Of a stretch of 64,000 nt of DNA, positions 42,145 through 51,061 are shown piece by piece. The stretch spans positions 1 to 64,000 of the forward strand of contig NZ_SMDQ01000018.1 of the NCBI RefSeq assembly GCF_012911975.1. Direction: 5' to 3'. The notes under the pieces were generated by a model. The model was not told where the DNA came from. It made no database searches and saw only the letters and a program-made list of their open reading frames with translations. Every line of letters begins with the position of its first letter. Position 1 is the stretch's first letter. Origin of the DNA: Nodosilinea sp. P-1105 (GTDB lineage Bacteria; Cyanobacteriota; Cyanobacteriia; Phormidesmidales; Phormidesmidaceae). Both the position numbers and the translations under genes were made by a program.

Positions 42145-42555
42145 ATGGTTTCTACCCCCCATTCGGCAGCCCTCTCCCCAGAGGTGATTAAGCCTTTTCT
42201 GGCCGGTGGTCTGCTACTGGCTTTGATTGGTCTGGTGTTCGACTTTCAGGGAGCCCGGCAATGGTGGTCTGCGCCTGGCGTAGCGGCTACACCGTCTTGC
42301 GAGGCGATCGTGCGCAGTGATGCACAGCTTAGCCGTGAACAACTGGCGAAGCTACTGACGGTGCCCGAACGAGGCAGCAAAGAAACCATTCGCGAGATTG
42401 TGGCAGAACCCTACTGCCGTATGGCCTCTCTACCGGTGCGCTCTGGGGTCACCGCTGAGCGAGAAGCCTATCCCCTGGCGTTTGATCCCAGTACCCAACT
42501 GATTATTTTGTATGAAAACGATGAGTATGCTGGCTACCGGTTCCGATTTCAATAA
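42145..42555 (+). CDS. Small single-pass membrane/exported protein
   Basis: A 136-aa protein starting at the ATG at 42145, 8 nt after AAGGAG. Residues about 17-37 (FLAGGLLLALIGLVFDFQGA) are one membrane helix; the rest is periplasmic or lumenal with two Cys (SCEAIV and PYCRMAS) that could form a disulfide. Conserved-looking blocks: LSREQLAKLLTVPERGSKET, REAYPLAFDPSTQLIILYEN. I recognise this as a cyanobacterial hypothetical but not a function. It heads a run of three exported-protein genes (to 45172). Confidence 0.75.
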   Translation: MVSTPHSAALSPEVIKPFLAGGLLLALIGLVFDFQGARQWWSAPGVAATPSCEAIVRSDAQLSREQLAKLLTVPERGSKETIREIVAEPYCRMASLPVRSGVTAEREAYPLAFDPSTQLIILYENDEYAGYRFRFQ

Positions 42556-42613
42556 GCGTGTTCCAGCTCCAATTTCCCCAGCCCCCGTCCCCTTCAGCCT
42601 GTGTTGCTAACGA

Positions 42614-43120
42614 ATGTTGTCGACGATTAATTATCCCTCCCCCTGGCCCCACTGGATGGGCTTCCTGGGCTGGGTCTGGCCTCTAGTTGTAGGCCTGCTG
42701 GTAAGCCTAGGGGGGTGTCGTCATCCGGAGCCGCCGCCTGCCCGGCAAATTGTCCTAGAGCAATCCTGGGAGTTGGAGTCTGGAGACAGGGTGGCTGGGC
42801 TGTGGGTCACTGGCAGCCTGGGAGATGTTTCGATTGCCCTGAATGGCGGTCGCCTCAGAGCCCCGTTCTCAGGACGGGTGGAGTTAGCCGCTAAAGGCTA
42901 TCGCTGTATTTATTTCTCCACCCCAGATGTACCCGCTTACCTATTCCGGTTCTGTGGCGTGACCCAGCCTCAGGCGGGGAGTGTACAAGCCGGACAAGTG
43001 ATCGGGCGAGGCAGACACATTCACTTTGCCACCCTGAGGCGACAACCCGATGGTGTCTGGGCCATTGTTGAGCCGTCGGATCACGTCTTAAAACAATCTC
43101 TCAATCAACCCCTGCCTTGA
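42614..43120 (+). CDS. Probable lipoprotein with M23-like (LytM-fold) domain
   Basis: A 168-aa protein. Residues about 17-35 are a hydrophobic signal ending in VSLGGC, a lipobox-like site with Cys35. Residues 45-165 (IVLEQSWELESGDRVAGLWV, ALNGGRLRAPFSGRVEL, CIYFSTPDVPAYLFRFCGV, AGSVQAGQVIGRGRHIHFAT) resemble the beta-rich M23 peptidase or biotinyl/lipoyl barrel fold. HIHF parallels the HxH of active M23 enzymes, but the upstream HxxxD motif is absent, so activity is doubtful. Downstream of the gene at 42145 by 58 nt. Confidence 0.65.
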   Translation: MLSTINYPSPWPHWMGFLGWVWPLVVGLLVSLGGCRHPEPPPARQIVLEQSWELESGDRVAGLWVTGSLGDVSIALNGGRLRAPFSGRVELAAKGYRCIYFSTPDVPAYLFRFCGVTQPQAGSVQAGQVIGRGRHIHFATLRRQPDGVWAIVEPSDHVLKQSLNQPLP

Positions 43121-43171
43121 TCGCTGCTTTCCCCCTTGTTGGGTGATATTTATCGTACGTGGACTGCCCCC

Positions 43172-45172
43172 ATGAAATTCTCCCCGACTCTTTTGGCTGT
43201 CAGTTGTTTACTCACCATCCTTGGCCCAGCCGTGGCCCGGGCGGACGACGTGGTCCTGAGCTTTGATACCTTCGAGCCGCAGCCGGTAGAAGCGCCGGAG
43301 CCCGTTGCGGCGGCCCCACCGCCAATGGTTCTCGATCACCACGGTGAGGCGATTCAACCGCTGCCAATTCCACCTGGTGGGGGCAACCCACCCATGCGCT
43401 ATCACTCGCCGCAACAATTACCAGCCGGGGTTTACCGACGAGGCGTGGCTGCGGCCCTCAACCAGGAGACCACAGCCGCCGCCCTGCTGCCCCCCGCCCC
43501 GCCAGTGCCCAATCACCATCCCTTGGCGGTGGCTACCGCTGCTGTGGAACCAGAACCGGAACCAGAGCAGCAGACGCCAGAGGAACCGGTGGACCAAATT
43601 ATTCTGAGCTTTGATGTGGCCGATCCTGCCCCAGTCCACATCGCCCAGGCGGAGCCAGAACCAGAGGTTCCCCCAGCCCCAGAAATAGACCCAATCCTCA
43701 GCTTATTTGAGCAGGATAGTGATTCGCTAGTGGCGATCGCGGTGGGCAGCGCCGAGGGCACCCGCACCCCGATGGGAACCATCAACCCCGCTTACTATGG
43801 CCATACCGATCCGGGCAATCGGGCCTGGAACATGGGTACCTTTTCCTACCAGCATGGGGCCAATTCCCCCGCTGAGGCCGATCGCAAGCAGTTGAATCGG
43901 CTCAAGTCCCAGACGGAGGTGCTGAAGCGACGAGCCCTAAGCCATGGCATGAATCTCACCCTAGAAGAAACCCTGAACGGCATTGACCTGGCCAATCAGT
44001 CGCCGTTGGCGGCCATTGGCCGGGTCGGCTATATCGAACGATTAGCCGAAGCTAAGGCAAATGGATATGACGGGGCCAAAGCGATTGTGGTGGCCCGCAC
44101 CCGCTCTTACATTAACCCCAACACCAACCGCTGGAATGCCCCTGGTCTGGGGAACACCGAAGCTAGCATTACCCGTGACCAGCAACGACGGGCAGATGCG
44201 GTGGCGGCGGCGATCGCGGCTTACCGACAGCGGCATGGCTACCCCGATCCCCATCGCTGGACCATGGTGCCCGATCCCGATGCCCCGACCATCACCGTAG
44301 CTGAGGATCCGGTCGATACCCCAGAGGCTAGCGATATTGTCTTTCAAGTCTGGACAGATGAGGGACAGGCCGACGAGTCTCAGGTGGCCCAGGTGGACGA
44401 GTCCCAGACCCTGGAAGACCCGGGCGAGGATATGGGCACTTCCCAGGCACAAACCGACGACCTGACGCCTTTGGCTCAGGAGAGGCCCCCCATGGTCGAG
44501 CCAACCAATCGGCCAGTCGCATTTGCCCGGGCTTTGGCCACCGCCATTGTCGGGGATCCCCCCGCCCCTCGGGACCCGGCCCAGGACACCGAACCTGATG
44601 CGCCCCTGGTGACAACCGATCCAGTGGAGACTGAAGCAGCGGAGCGTCGGGTAGATGAGGCGACTGTGCCAGAGGAAGCTGCTCAGGTAGCTCCTGAAAC
44701 CAATCCGGCGATCGCTGACACCAATGCTGACACCAAGACCCAAGATCCCCCCGAAGCCAACAGTGGTCAGGCCGTTGTCGGTAGCCAGCCTCCTGGTGAT
44801 GCTGCTGCGTCTACCGCCAAGACCGACGCCACACCCGGGGCTCAGCCCGACACGGCGATCTATTTGCCAGGGGTCCAACCGGTCGAAGACAACGCTGAGG
44901 CGCTCTCCGCTGAGGCAGAACCTGTGGACGACAATTTGGTTACGGTGCCTGGGTTAACGCTTGAGGACTCCGAGGAAGATGACAGGGTTGAAACTGCGCC
45001 TCCGGACCCTAGGGAACTGGCGTCAGCAGATCTAGCCAACTTGGAAGATTCGGAGGAAACCGAGGATTCGGAAGAAGCCGAGTATAACCCCCAACAGGAT
45101 CCCAGCCGCGATCGCGATACCGACGACGAGCCTGATCCCGAGATAGAGCAACCCACAGAAGACGAACGGTGA
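43172..45172 (+). CDS. Large secreted acidic Pro/Glu-rich protein
   Basis: About 666 aa with a clear signal peptide (MKFSPTLLAVSCLLTILGPA, cleavage after VARA at 24). The motif ADDVVLSFDTFEP at the mature start recurs as DQIILSFDVADPAP near residue 145, hinting at a duplication. A compact domain at about 175-360 (GTRTPMGTINPAYYGHTDPG, AWNMGTFSYQHG, LEETLNGIDLANQSPLAAIG, YIERLAEAKANGYDGAKAIV) is flanked by disordered Pro/Glu/Asp-rich arms; the C-terminal 300 residues are strongly acidic. The compact domain could be peptidoglycan-active but lacks motifs I can assign. The ATG at 43172 is used; a TTG at 43136 is upstream. Third of three adjacent exported-protein genes. Confidence 0.75.
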   Translation: MKFSPTLLAVSCLLTILGPAVARADDVVLSFDTFEPQPVEAPEPVAAAPPPMVLDHHGEAIQPLPIPPGGGNPPMRYHSPQQLPAGVYRRGVAAALNQETTAAALLPPAPPVPNHHPLAVATAAVEPEPEPEQQTPEEPVDQIILSFDVADPAPVHIAQAEPEPEVPPAPEIDPILSLFEQDSDSLVAIAVGSAEGTRTPMGTINPAYYGHTDPGNRAWNMGTFSYQHGANSPAEADRKQLNRLKSQTEVLKRRALSHGMNLTLEETLNGIDLANQSPLAAIGRVGYIERLAEAKANGYDGAKAIVVARTRSYINPNTNRWNAPGLGNTEASITRDQQRRADAVAAAIAAYRQRHGYPDPHRWTMVPDPDAPTITVAEDPVDTPEASDIVFQVWTDEGQADESQVAQVDESQTLEDPGEDMGTSQAQTDDLTPLAQERPPMVEPTNRPVAFARALATAIVGDPPAPRDPAQDTEPDAPLVTTDPVETEAAERRVDEATVPEEAAQVAPETNPAIADTNADTKTQDPPEANSGQAVVGSQPPGDAAASTAKTDATPGAQPDTAIYLPGVQPVEDNAEALSAEAEPVDDNLVTVPGLTLEDSEEDDRVETAPPDPRELASADLANLEDSEETEDSEEAEYNPQQDPSRDRDTDDEPDPEIEQPTEDER

Positions 45173-45282
45173 GGTTTCGCAGATCAAGCAACCTACAACG
45201 CTTAACAGACGACTTTCGTCCGTTCGCTACCGCCCAGTAGTAGCTGGCTTTCCTCACCGACTCCTCTTGGCTATGCTATGGC

Positions 45283-45753
45283 TTATCCTCTATTTTCCAG
45301 CAATTCCTTAATGATGCGGCGGGATATTCGGAAATTTGTCTGTTGCAGTCGAGTGATCACGTCCGCCAGGTCGACAAGCCCTTGACTTGCAGCATCATCT
45401 AAAACTCCGAGAGTACCGATGACGGGAATTTCTCGATCGCTAGCTATCCGTCTTCCTAATCGTTCGTCAATAATCAGTAAGTCTGCGGGTAGGGTTTGAG
45501 ACAGGGTAATAGCAGCTTGCTCTCCTGGATCAAGGGCATTGAGGGTCGCATCAACCTTGGATACGGTTTGAACTGTGAGCCAGGGAGGAGGATTTGCAAT
45601 CCATTGCTGAAGCACAGCTGGTGCAGAGGGATCAATCATTTCATCTCGAACCGCATCAGGAATGATGATTTGCTGAAACAAGAGAGGAAACAGATCAATC
45701 TGGTTAATCAGCAGTAAATAGTTGATCGGTGAAGTATCAGAAACAACGAGCAT
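45283..45753 (-). CDS. DUF3368 PIN-like toxin of a toxin-antitoxin pair
   Basis: A 156-aa protein of the DUF3368 family, a PIN-nuclease-like fold. N-terminal VVSDTSPINYLLLINQIDLF carries the first acidic residue (D6), E37-type residues lie in IPDAVRDEMID, and the later acidic pair is in LLIIDERLGRRIA, followed by VIGTLGVLDDA. These match PIN metal-binding positions, suggesting RNase activity. It lies 14 nt downstream of the UPF0175 antitoxin gene on the same strand; UPF0175-DUF3368 is a well-known pairing in cyanobacteria and archaea. Confidence 0.88.
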   Translation of the reverse strand: MLVVSDTSPINYLLLINQIDLFPLLFQQIIIPDAVRDEMIDPSAPAVLQQWIANPPPWLTVQTVSKVDATLNALDPGEQAAITLSQTLPADLLIIDERLGRRIASDREIPVIGTLGVLDDAASQGLVDLADVITRLQQTNFRISRRIIKELLENRG

Positions 45754-45767
45754 GAAGCACTACCGTC

Positions 45768-46028
45768 TCAGTTTGTGCGAAGTTGGCGGAGGGTTTCACG
45801 ATCGCTCTCTAGATCTGTATCATCATAATGTAAGTCAGCATGGTATTGCTTCAAAAACGCATCTACCGCCCAGCGAGAGGGTAAACCCAGGATTCGACCT
45901 ACTTCAGCACTGGTTATTTTTTCTGCCTGGTAAGCTTGTACAGCTAGCGCCTCTAAAATCTCACGAGAAAGGTGATCCATATCGAAGTATTGAAGCAACT
46001 CTTCAGGCAGATCAAGGGTAACTTGCAT
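45768..46028 (-). CDS. UPF0175 family antitoxin
   Basis: An 86-aa protein beginning at M9 of the longer frame (MQVTLDLPEELLQYF), preceded by GGAG. The UPF0175 pattern is complete: LPEELL, LSREILEALAVQAYQAEKIT, SAEVGRILGLPSRWAVDAFL, KQYHADLHYDDTDLESD. The helix-turn-helix-like SAEVGRILGL segment is thought to bind operator DNA, so autoregulation is expected. Partner of the DUF3368 gene. Confidence 0.88.
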   Translation of the reverse strand: MQVTLDLPEELLQYFDMDHLSREILEALAVQAYQAEKITSAEVGRILGLPSRWAVDAFLKQYHADLHYDDTDLESDRETLRQLRTN

Positions 46029-46580
46029 ATTGCCAACTCCGGTTAAAGACACTGTAAAATAGGGATAATGTTAACCTCATCTATCTATAATTAGACTGAT
46101 ACCAAGTGTAGAACTTCTCTTGTCCTGTAATCTCTGCGTCTTATCGATTAAATTATTATATAGCTAACTTTTGATCCAGCATTCATCATATATTGTATGG
46201 CTGCCTATCCCTTAGTTCCCTCTGGCTTCACAAGTGCTTAGGCGTCATGAAAAGCTTTCGAGGATAGTCATCAGGATTGTGCGCCGCTAGCTAACACTAG
46301 GATAACCCTCAAATCAATCAACCCCAGAGCGATAAATAAACCAGATTCAAGTCCAGAGCTGGAGTTCTGCCTGTGGGAAAACTCCAGATCCCGAGCTGGA
46401 CTTGGTATAGTCATCTTCTCCCTTGGTTGAGTTTTAGATTTCACATCCGGTCTTGGCATCTGTGGAGTGTCCATCTAACTGCGCATTGGCTCAAGGCGCT
46501 ATCCTGCGCCTACCACTTCAGTAGACAGGTTTCTTTTCCACAAGCTAAAGTGGTACTGAGTATGAACTACTGTCCGACCT
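46029..46580. other. Intergenic region upstream of the Fur-family gene
   Basis: No gene. Contains the family D repeat (46348-46404). A TATAATTAG-type AT stretch around 46085-46165 may hold the toxin-antitoxin promoter. The perR promoter lies near 46530-46580. Confidence 0.5.
46348..46404 (+). repeat. Interspersed palindromic repeat, family D copy 2
   Basis: Starts CAAGTCCAGAGCTGGAGTTC and ends GAGCTGGACTTG, so its ends are inverted repeats. Copies are at 32568-32624 (inverted) and about 58046-58102. Confidence 0.85.
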
Positions 46581-47036
46581 ATGGATTATCAAGCCAACCC
46601 CCCAAAATCGATCACCTCTCTAGAAGCAGCCTTTGAGCGCTGTCAGGATTTGGGGATGCGCTTGAGTCGTCAGCGGCGATACATCCTGGAGTTGCTCTGG
46701 CAGCACGAAGGCCACCTCTCCGCTCGGGAAATTTACGATCGTCTTAACCAGCAGGGGCGAGACATTGGTCATACTTCGGTTTATCAAAACCTAGATGCCC
46801 TCTCCGATAAAGGCATTATTGAGTGTTTGGACCGGGCGGATGGACGCCTCTATGGCCACCTGAGTGATTCCCATAGTCACGTCAATTGCCTTGATACCAA
46901 CGACATTATTGACATCAACGTGGAGCTACCCGCTGAGTTAATTCGTCAGGTGGAGGCTCGCACCGGGGTAACGATTACCGACTACCGCATTGACTTCTTT
47001 GGTACAGCCCGGTCCCGGTCTCAGTCATCAGAGTAG
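46581..47036 (+). CDS. perR: Fur-family transcription regulator, PerR/FurC-like
   Basis: A 151-aa DNA-binding regulator. The winged helix (LGMRLSRQRRYILELLWQHE, HLSAREIYDRLNQQGRDIGH, TSVYQNLDALSDKGIIE) closely resembles cyanobacterial FurC/PerR. The metal-binding segment HLSDSHSHVNCLDTNDIID has a single Cys; the CxxC zinc motifs of classical Fur are missing, as in cyanobacterial PerR homologues. Expected role: metal-dependent repression of peroxide-defence genes. ATG start at 46581. It converges on the SDR gene; no target cluster is adjacent. Confidence 0.9.
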   Translation: MDYQANPPKSITSLEAAFERCQDLGMRLSRQRRYILELLWQHEGHLSAREIYDRLNQQGRDIGHTSVYQNLDALSDKGIIECLDRADGRLYGHLSDSHSHVNCLDTNDIIDINVELPAELIRQVEARTGVTITDYRIDFFGTARSRSQSSE

Positions 47037-47078
47037 CCTCCACCATCAGCGGCGTGTCGGATCACATTACCCGTCGGC

Positions 47079-47891
47079 TCACATTAAATGGGTAGAGTAG
47101 GGCCGCTGGGGCTGGGCGACCGGTGGAGCCGCCAACCGCACTAGCCGGTCCACCAGGCTTGGGGCCAGCCGTTGGGCCCATAGGGCAGCATGGCCCTGCC
47201 AACCGACGACAATTTCGATTTGATTCCGCTGTAACCCCAAGATCAGGGCTTGAGCCACCTGGTTAGGGCTGGCCGGCTTCACCCAGCGGAACCAATCAAA
47301 CTGGCTCACCATGTCCGTATTGGTTAAGGATGGCAGCAGGGCCACCACCCGCACGTTATAGGGGGCAAGCTCACTGCGTAGAGCTTGGGTGAACCCCACG
47401 ATCGCGAATTTAGTGGCGGAGTAGGTGGCCATGGTTGGGGCCGCTACTTTGCCCATCAGGCTAGATACATTGACAATACAGCCCTCCCGCCGCACGGCCA
47501 TGCGCCGCGCCACCAGACGGGTAACCGTGTACAGCCCCACCAGATTAGTAGAAATTTCTGACTGCACCTGGGGTAACTTGGCCTGCAAAAAGGGCGTTTG
47601 GTGGGCCACTCCAGCACAGTTGACCAACAGGTGAACAGGCCCATGGCGCTGCCAGGCTTTGGCGATCGCCACATTGACTTGAATCGGATCCGCCAGATCC
47701 ACTGGCAGCACAATTGCTTCGGCCCCCAACTGTTGCACCTCTGCAGCTACTTCAGCCAACCGCTGGGCATTACGGGCTACCAGCACAATCCGGCGCACCC
47801 CCTGGAGAGCCAACCTATGGGCAATAGAACGACCAATGCCCCTTGAAGCACCTGTGACCAAAGCCGTTTTTCCTTGAAAATTAAAACTCAT
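47079..47891 (-). CDS. Short-chain dehydrogenase/reductase
   Basis: A 270-aa classical SDR: cofactor motif TGASRGIG (about 13-20), LVNCAGVAHQTPF (NAG equivalent), catalytic Ser in IVNVSSLMGKVA and Tyr-x3-Lys in YSATKFA. The residue after the second strand is R (LVARNAQRL), suggesting NADPH preference. The C-terminal 35 residues (GWQGHAALWAQRLAPSLVDR) may contact membrane or lipid, as in 3-ketoacyl/sphinganine reductases. Substrate unknown. Monocistronic, starting after AGGAGGT. Confidence 0.92.
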   Translation of the reverse strand: MSFNFQGKTALVTGASRGIGRSIAHRLALQGVRRIVLVARNAQRLAEVAAEVQQLGAEAIVLPVDLADPIQVNVAIAKAWQRHGPVHLLVNCAGVAHQTPFLQAKLPQVQSEISTNLVGLYTVTRLVARRMAVRREGCIVNVSSLMGKVAAPTMATYSATKFAIVGFTQALRSELAPYNVRVVALLPSLTNTDMVSQFDWFRWVKPASPNQVAQALILGLQRNQIEIVVGWQGHAALWAQRLAPSLVDRLVRLAAPPVAQPQRPYSTHLM

Positions 47892-48647
47892 CGTAACTAC
47901 CTCCTGCTGAAGTGAAACGCAATCGGGTCAGCGTCATTTAGGGGCCATTGCCCAGCAGGTGACTCAACCGCCAGGGCTTGCCTTGGCCGTGAGTTACCTA
48001 CTGCAGCACCCTGTAGGGCAGGGCGATCGGCAATGGCTCTGTTCTCAGTTGATTGATTTTCAGTTGATTCAGAGTGTTGAGGCCATGGAACCCTGTGGGC
48101 TACTGATCAACGATCCATCGACTCAACGGATACTCATTTATCGACAAATATTGACAAACAGTTTCACCAGTTCTACAACCAGACCTGCGACGCTTGGGTG
48201 TGCTCTGTCCAGGGGCTTTGGTGTGTCAACGATGATGTAACCCCTGGCTTGGACTGGCATCGGTGAATGCTGCAAAAGATGCCAATACGCTCCACTACTC
48301 AATGGAATCGGTCACTGGGTGCGCTTGGATCATGGGTACAGTTCTCCTAGGAAACGACTATTCGAACCAATTGATTACCAAACTTAACACTGGGATCTGG
48401 CATCGACAACGATTCTGAACTAAGTCAATGGATTGTAATAATTTCTAACAAATCTCTCAGATGGGTGGGTTCCCAGCCGGTTCATTTCCGAAAGTGAGCC
48501 TTGGCCGCTGGCAGAGGCTTCAACCGGTTTGACAGCCCAAACGGGAACATCAGCCGATGAAAACCAACTCTCAGGGATGGTTGATCCTGAGAGCTGGATC
48601 TCGACATCGCATCAAGCTTGATTGTGAAGCGAATCATGCCTAGGGAA
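47892..48647. other. Intergenic region with hairpins
   Basis: About 750 bases without a well-supported gene; a 93-codon frame from a GTG at 47959 is discussed among rejected items. CTCTCAGG and CCTGAGAG (about 48568-48593) form a hairpin with a 10-nt loop, next to AACCGGTT-type partial palindromes, resembling the other interspersed repeats. Confidence 0.45.
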
Positions 48648-49361
48648 TTAGTAGGGCCAGGCGGTGACCATAAACACAATCAGCGTGATCAAGGCCAGTA
48701 GCCCTTGCAGCAGGTTACCTACCAGAGTACCTACCACGATGGCCAGGCCAACCTTGGCAGACTGCTGTGCACGCGGCCATAATGCCAGTTCTCTCCGATG
48801 TAAAAATTCGCCAATAAAGGCCCCGACTACGGTACCTACTAATAGTCCCAACAGGGGAATGCCGGTGGGTAGCAACGGCAACAGGCCAAACAAGCCCAGC
48901 ACCATGCCAATAATCGCCCCAATTTGGCCCCATTTACTGGCGCCCACTCGCTGGGCCCCTAAAATGCCTGCCAGGTAGTCGATCACGAAACCCAAGATCC
49001 AGGCCGCGATCGCCACCCCCAGGGCCAGCTTTAAACCGGCAAAGCCGACCGCAAATCCCCAGACCAACACCGCCCCTAACACCAGGGTGATGCCAGGCAG
49101 GGCCGGTACCATCGACCCAATCACCCCTAGCACCATCACCAAAACCAAAATCCAGAACAGCAGAGGATGCCATAGGGCGGGCGACTCTAACGCTGGCGTC
49201 ACTTGGGCAGACAAGCTGCCTAAAGCTGTACCCACCTGATTGGTATAAGTATTGATGGCCGCCATGAACTGGGCGACCCAGTGGCTGATCAGCTGGACGA
49301 TCGACTGCCATCCTTGGGGTTCCGTCGAGGAGGCCTGCGCCAATTGCAAGACAATTGCCAT
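48648..49361 (-). CDS. DUF456 membrane protein
   Basis: A 237-aa protein. After an extra N-terminal part of about 65 residues, the DUF456 core begins (LLFWILVLVMVLGVIGSMVP, ALPGITLVLGAVLVWGFAVG) with four or five membrane helices. The Gly-rich GQIGAIIGMVLGLFGLLPLL, PLLGLLVGTVVGAFIGEFLH segment is the family hallmark. Function unknown. Stands 53 nt upstream in genome order of the pyruvate dehydrogenase E2 gene, same strand; E2 is transcribed first and the two may share a transcript. Confidence 0.88.
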   Translation of the reverse strand: MAIVLQLAQASSTEPQGWQSIVQLISHWVAQFMAAINTYTNQVGTALGSLSAQVTPALESPALWHPLLFWILVLVMVLGVIGSMVPALPGITLVLGAVLVWGFAVGFAGLKLALGVAIAAWILGFVIDYLAGILGAQRVGASKWGQIGAIIGMVLGLFGLLPLLPTGIPLLGLLVGTVVGAFIGEFLHRRELALWPRAQQSAKVGLAIVVGTLVGNLLQGLLALITLIVFMVTAWPY

Positions 49362-49414
49362 GATTCCAACTTCTCAGAGGGTAGCGGCAGCCCCATCAGC
49401 CTGACTAAACTGGC

Positions 49415-50728
49415 TTACAGGGTGAGGGACTGAGGCTTATTTTCAATCACATCCGCCAGGTCCTTCAGGAAGGCAGCGGCATCGGCTCCATAGATAATGC
49501 GGTGATCGCAGGTAATATTCACCTGCATTTGGCGCTTTACCCCCATCAGACCATCGGCAGTGGCCACCACCGTGGGACGCGAAGCACCAATCGCCAAAAT
49601 TGACCCTTGCCCTGGCGGCAAAATGGCATCAAAGCGATCGACCCCAAACATACCCAGGTTCGACAGGGTAAAGGTCCCCGAATTGTACTCATCGGGCTGG
49701 AGCTGCTTTAGGCGGGAGCGTTCAACCAGGTCCCGCCAGGTGCGAGACAGGGAGTAAATATCTTGTTGATCGGCATTTTTCAGCACTGGGGTAATCAAGC
49801 CACCCCCTTCCATGGCCACCGCCACCGCCACATTGATCCCCGAGCGGTATTGAATCCCTTGATCGGTGTAGCCGGCATTGACCAGGGGATGCTTTTGTAG
49901 GGTGACAGCCACAGCTTTGGCCAGCAGCCCAGTCATAGTCACCCCTTTGGATTTAATTTGCTTGTACAGGGCATCCAAATTGTCGGTGGTGATGGTGTAG
50001 CCCACATGGAAGGTGGGGGTCGCCAGGCTGGCGCTCATGTTGCGGACCACCGACTGCTGCAACGTGTTGAACGGCACCAGCTGCCCCAGGGGAGCGGCAC
50101 TGGGGGCCGTTGGAGCTGCCGCCGGGGGAGCGGCTGGGGCCACTGGAGCCGCCGCTGGGGTTGGAGCCGCCATCGGACCACTGGGGGTTGGGGTCTTGCC
50201 AGCAGCCAACTCCACATCCTGGGCCACGATGCGGCCATGGGGGCCACTGCCCTGTAAGGCGTCCAGGTCCACTTTCAACTCTTTGGCCAGCTTCCGAGCC
50301 CGGGGAGAGACAATCATCCGACCACTGCGGTTACCAGACCCATTTTGCGAAGGCGCCCCGGCTGGGGCGCTGGTCGGGGCTGGGGCCGCCGCTGTCGCAG
50401 TAGCGGCCGGGGCCGTCGGGGTGGCGTCTGACCCACCCGTTGAACCCGCTTTAGCGGCAGCCTGTTGTTTGGCGGTTTCAATGTCAGCTTCAGTTTCTGC
50501 CAGCAGGGCGATCGCCTCGCCCACCGGAGCACTGTCCCCTGCTTCTACCACGATCGCCGCCAGAATCCCCTCATGAAATGACTCCACGTCCATATCAGCC
50601 TTATCTGACTCGACAATCACCACGGTTTCACCCTTTTCAACCTTGTCGCCAGGCGCTTTGACCCAGGAGACAATTTTGCCTTCGGTCATGGTTGAACTGA
50701 GGGCGGGCATGAAGACTTCGCGAATCAT
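49415..50728 (-). CDS. pdhC: Dihydrolipoamide acetyltransferase (pyruvate dehydrogenase E2)
   Basis: About 437 aa. It transfers acetyl groups from E1-bound intermediate to CoA. Order: lipoyl domain with the lipoyl-lysine motif VESDKADMDVES (about 40-51), an Ala/Pro linker, the E3/E1-binding domain (VSPRARKLAKELKVDLDALQ, GSGPHGRIVAQDVE), a second Ala/Pro linker, and the catalytic domain ending with the DHRIIYGADAAAFLKDL active site. The start is the ATG at 50728 (MIREVFMPALSSTMTEG) because homologues begin there; 18 upstream codons are spurious. Other PDH subunits are not nearby, as usual in cyanobacteria. Confidence 0.93.
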   Translation of the reverse strand: MIREVFMPALSSTMTEGKIVSWVKAPGDKVEKGETVVIVESDKADMDVESFHEGILAAIVVEAGDSAPVGEAIALLAETEADIETAKQQAAAKAGSTGGSDATPTAPAATATAAAPAPTSAPAGAPSQNGSGNRSGRMIVSPRARKLAKELKVDLDALQGSGPHGRIVAQDVELAAGKTPTPSGPMAAPTPAAAPVAPAAPPAAAPTAPSAAPLGQLVPFNTLQQSVVRNMSASLATPTFHVGYTITTDNLDALYKQIKSKGVTMTGLLAKAVAVTLQKHPLVNAGYTDQGIQYRSGINVAVAVAMEGGGLITPVLKNADQQDIYSLSRTWRDLVERSRLKQLQPDEYNSGTFTLSNLGMFGVDRFDAILPPGQGSILAIGASRPTVVATADGLMGVKRQMQVNITCDHRIIYGADAAAFLKDLADVIENKPQSLTL

Positions 50729-50911
50729 GGGGGAGACTTTCCGAGACGGCGCAATAGGAAGACAGAGCGGCAGAGATGCCAAGGATTTATTCTAGCCCTA
50801 AGCGGATGTCATCCCAAACAATATCCTGAACGGGACTCTTACCCAGCGATCGCGATCCAGTAAATTCCCACCAGATTTCTGCCTGTATCGGCCTGACAGG
50901 GGGCGATCGCT

Positions 50912-51061
50912 TTAGTGCTCAGTCAAGCTGACAATGGTGGGCTCTGGCAACTGGAGTTCACGGTTCACGGTAAGCGGTTTAAGGCGAGCCGTAGACCGTG
51001 AACCGTAGACCTTGCATCGCAGGCCCCGTTGACCCATCACGTCTGGATTAACAGACCACTA
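50912..51061 (-). mobile_element. MITE-like element, family B copy 2
   Basis: Ends TTAGTGCTCAGTCAA at the left, and GTCTGTTAA preceded by CTAGTG when the right end is read inverted. The interior has GTTCACGGTTCACGG and GACCGTGAACCGTAGACC palindromes. The TAG of the minus-strand right end is the stop codon of the YlqD-like gene. Confidence 0.75.

Noticed and set aside
44042-44878. 278-codon minus-strand frame over the acidic secreted protein
   Set aside because: Arises from the repetitive acidic codons of the real gene; Gly/Arg-rich with no domain.
47959-48240. 93-codon plus-strand frame starting at GTG
   Set aside because: Possible ribosome site (AGCAGG) but no recognised family, and the DNA contains repeat-like sequence; evidence too weak to call.
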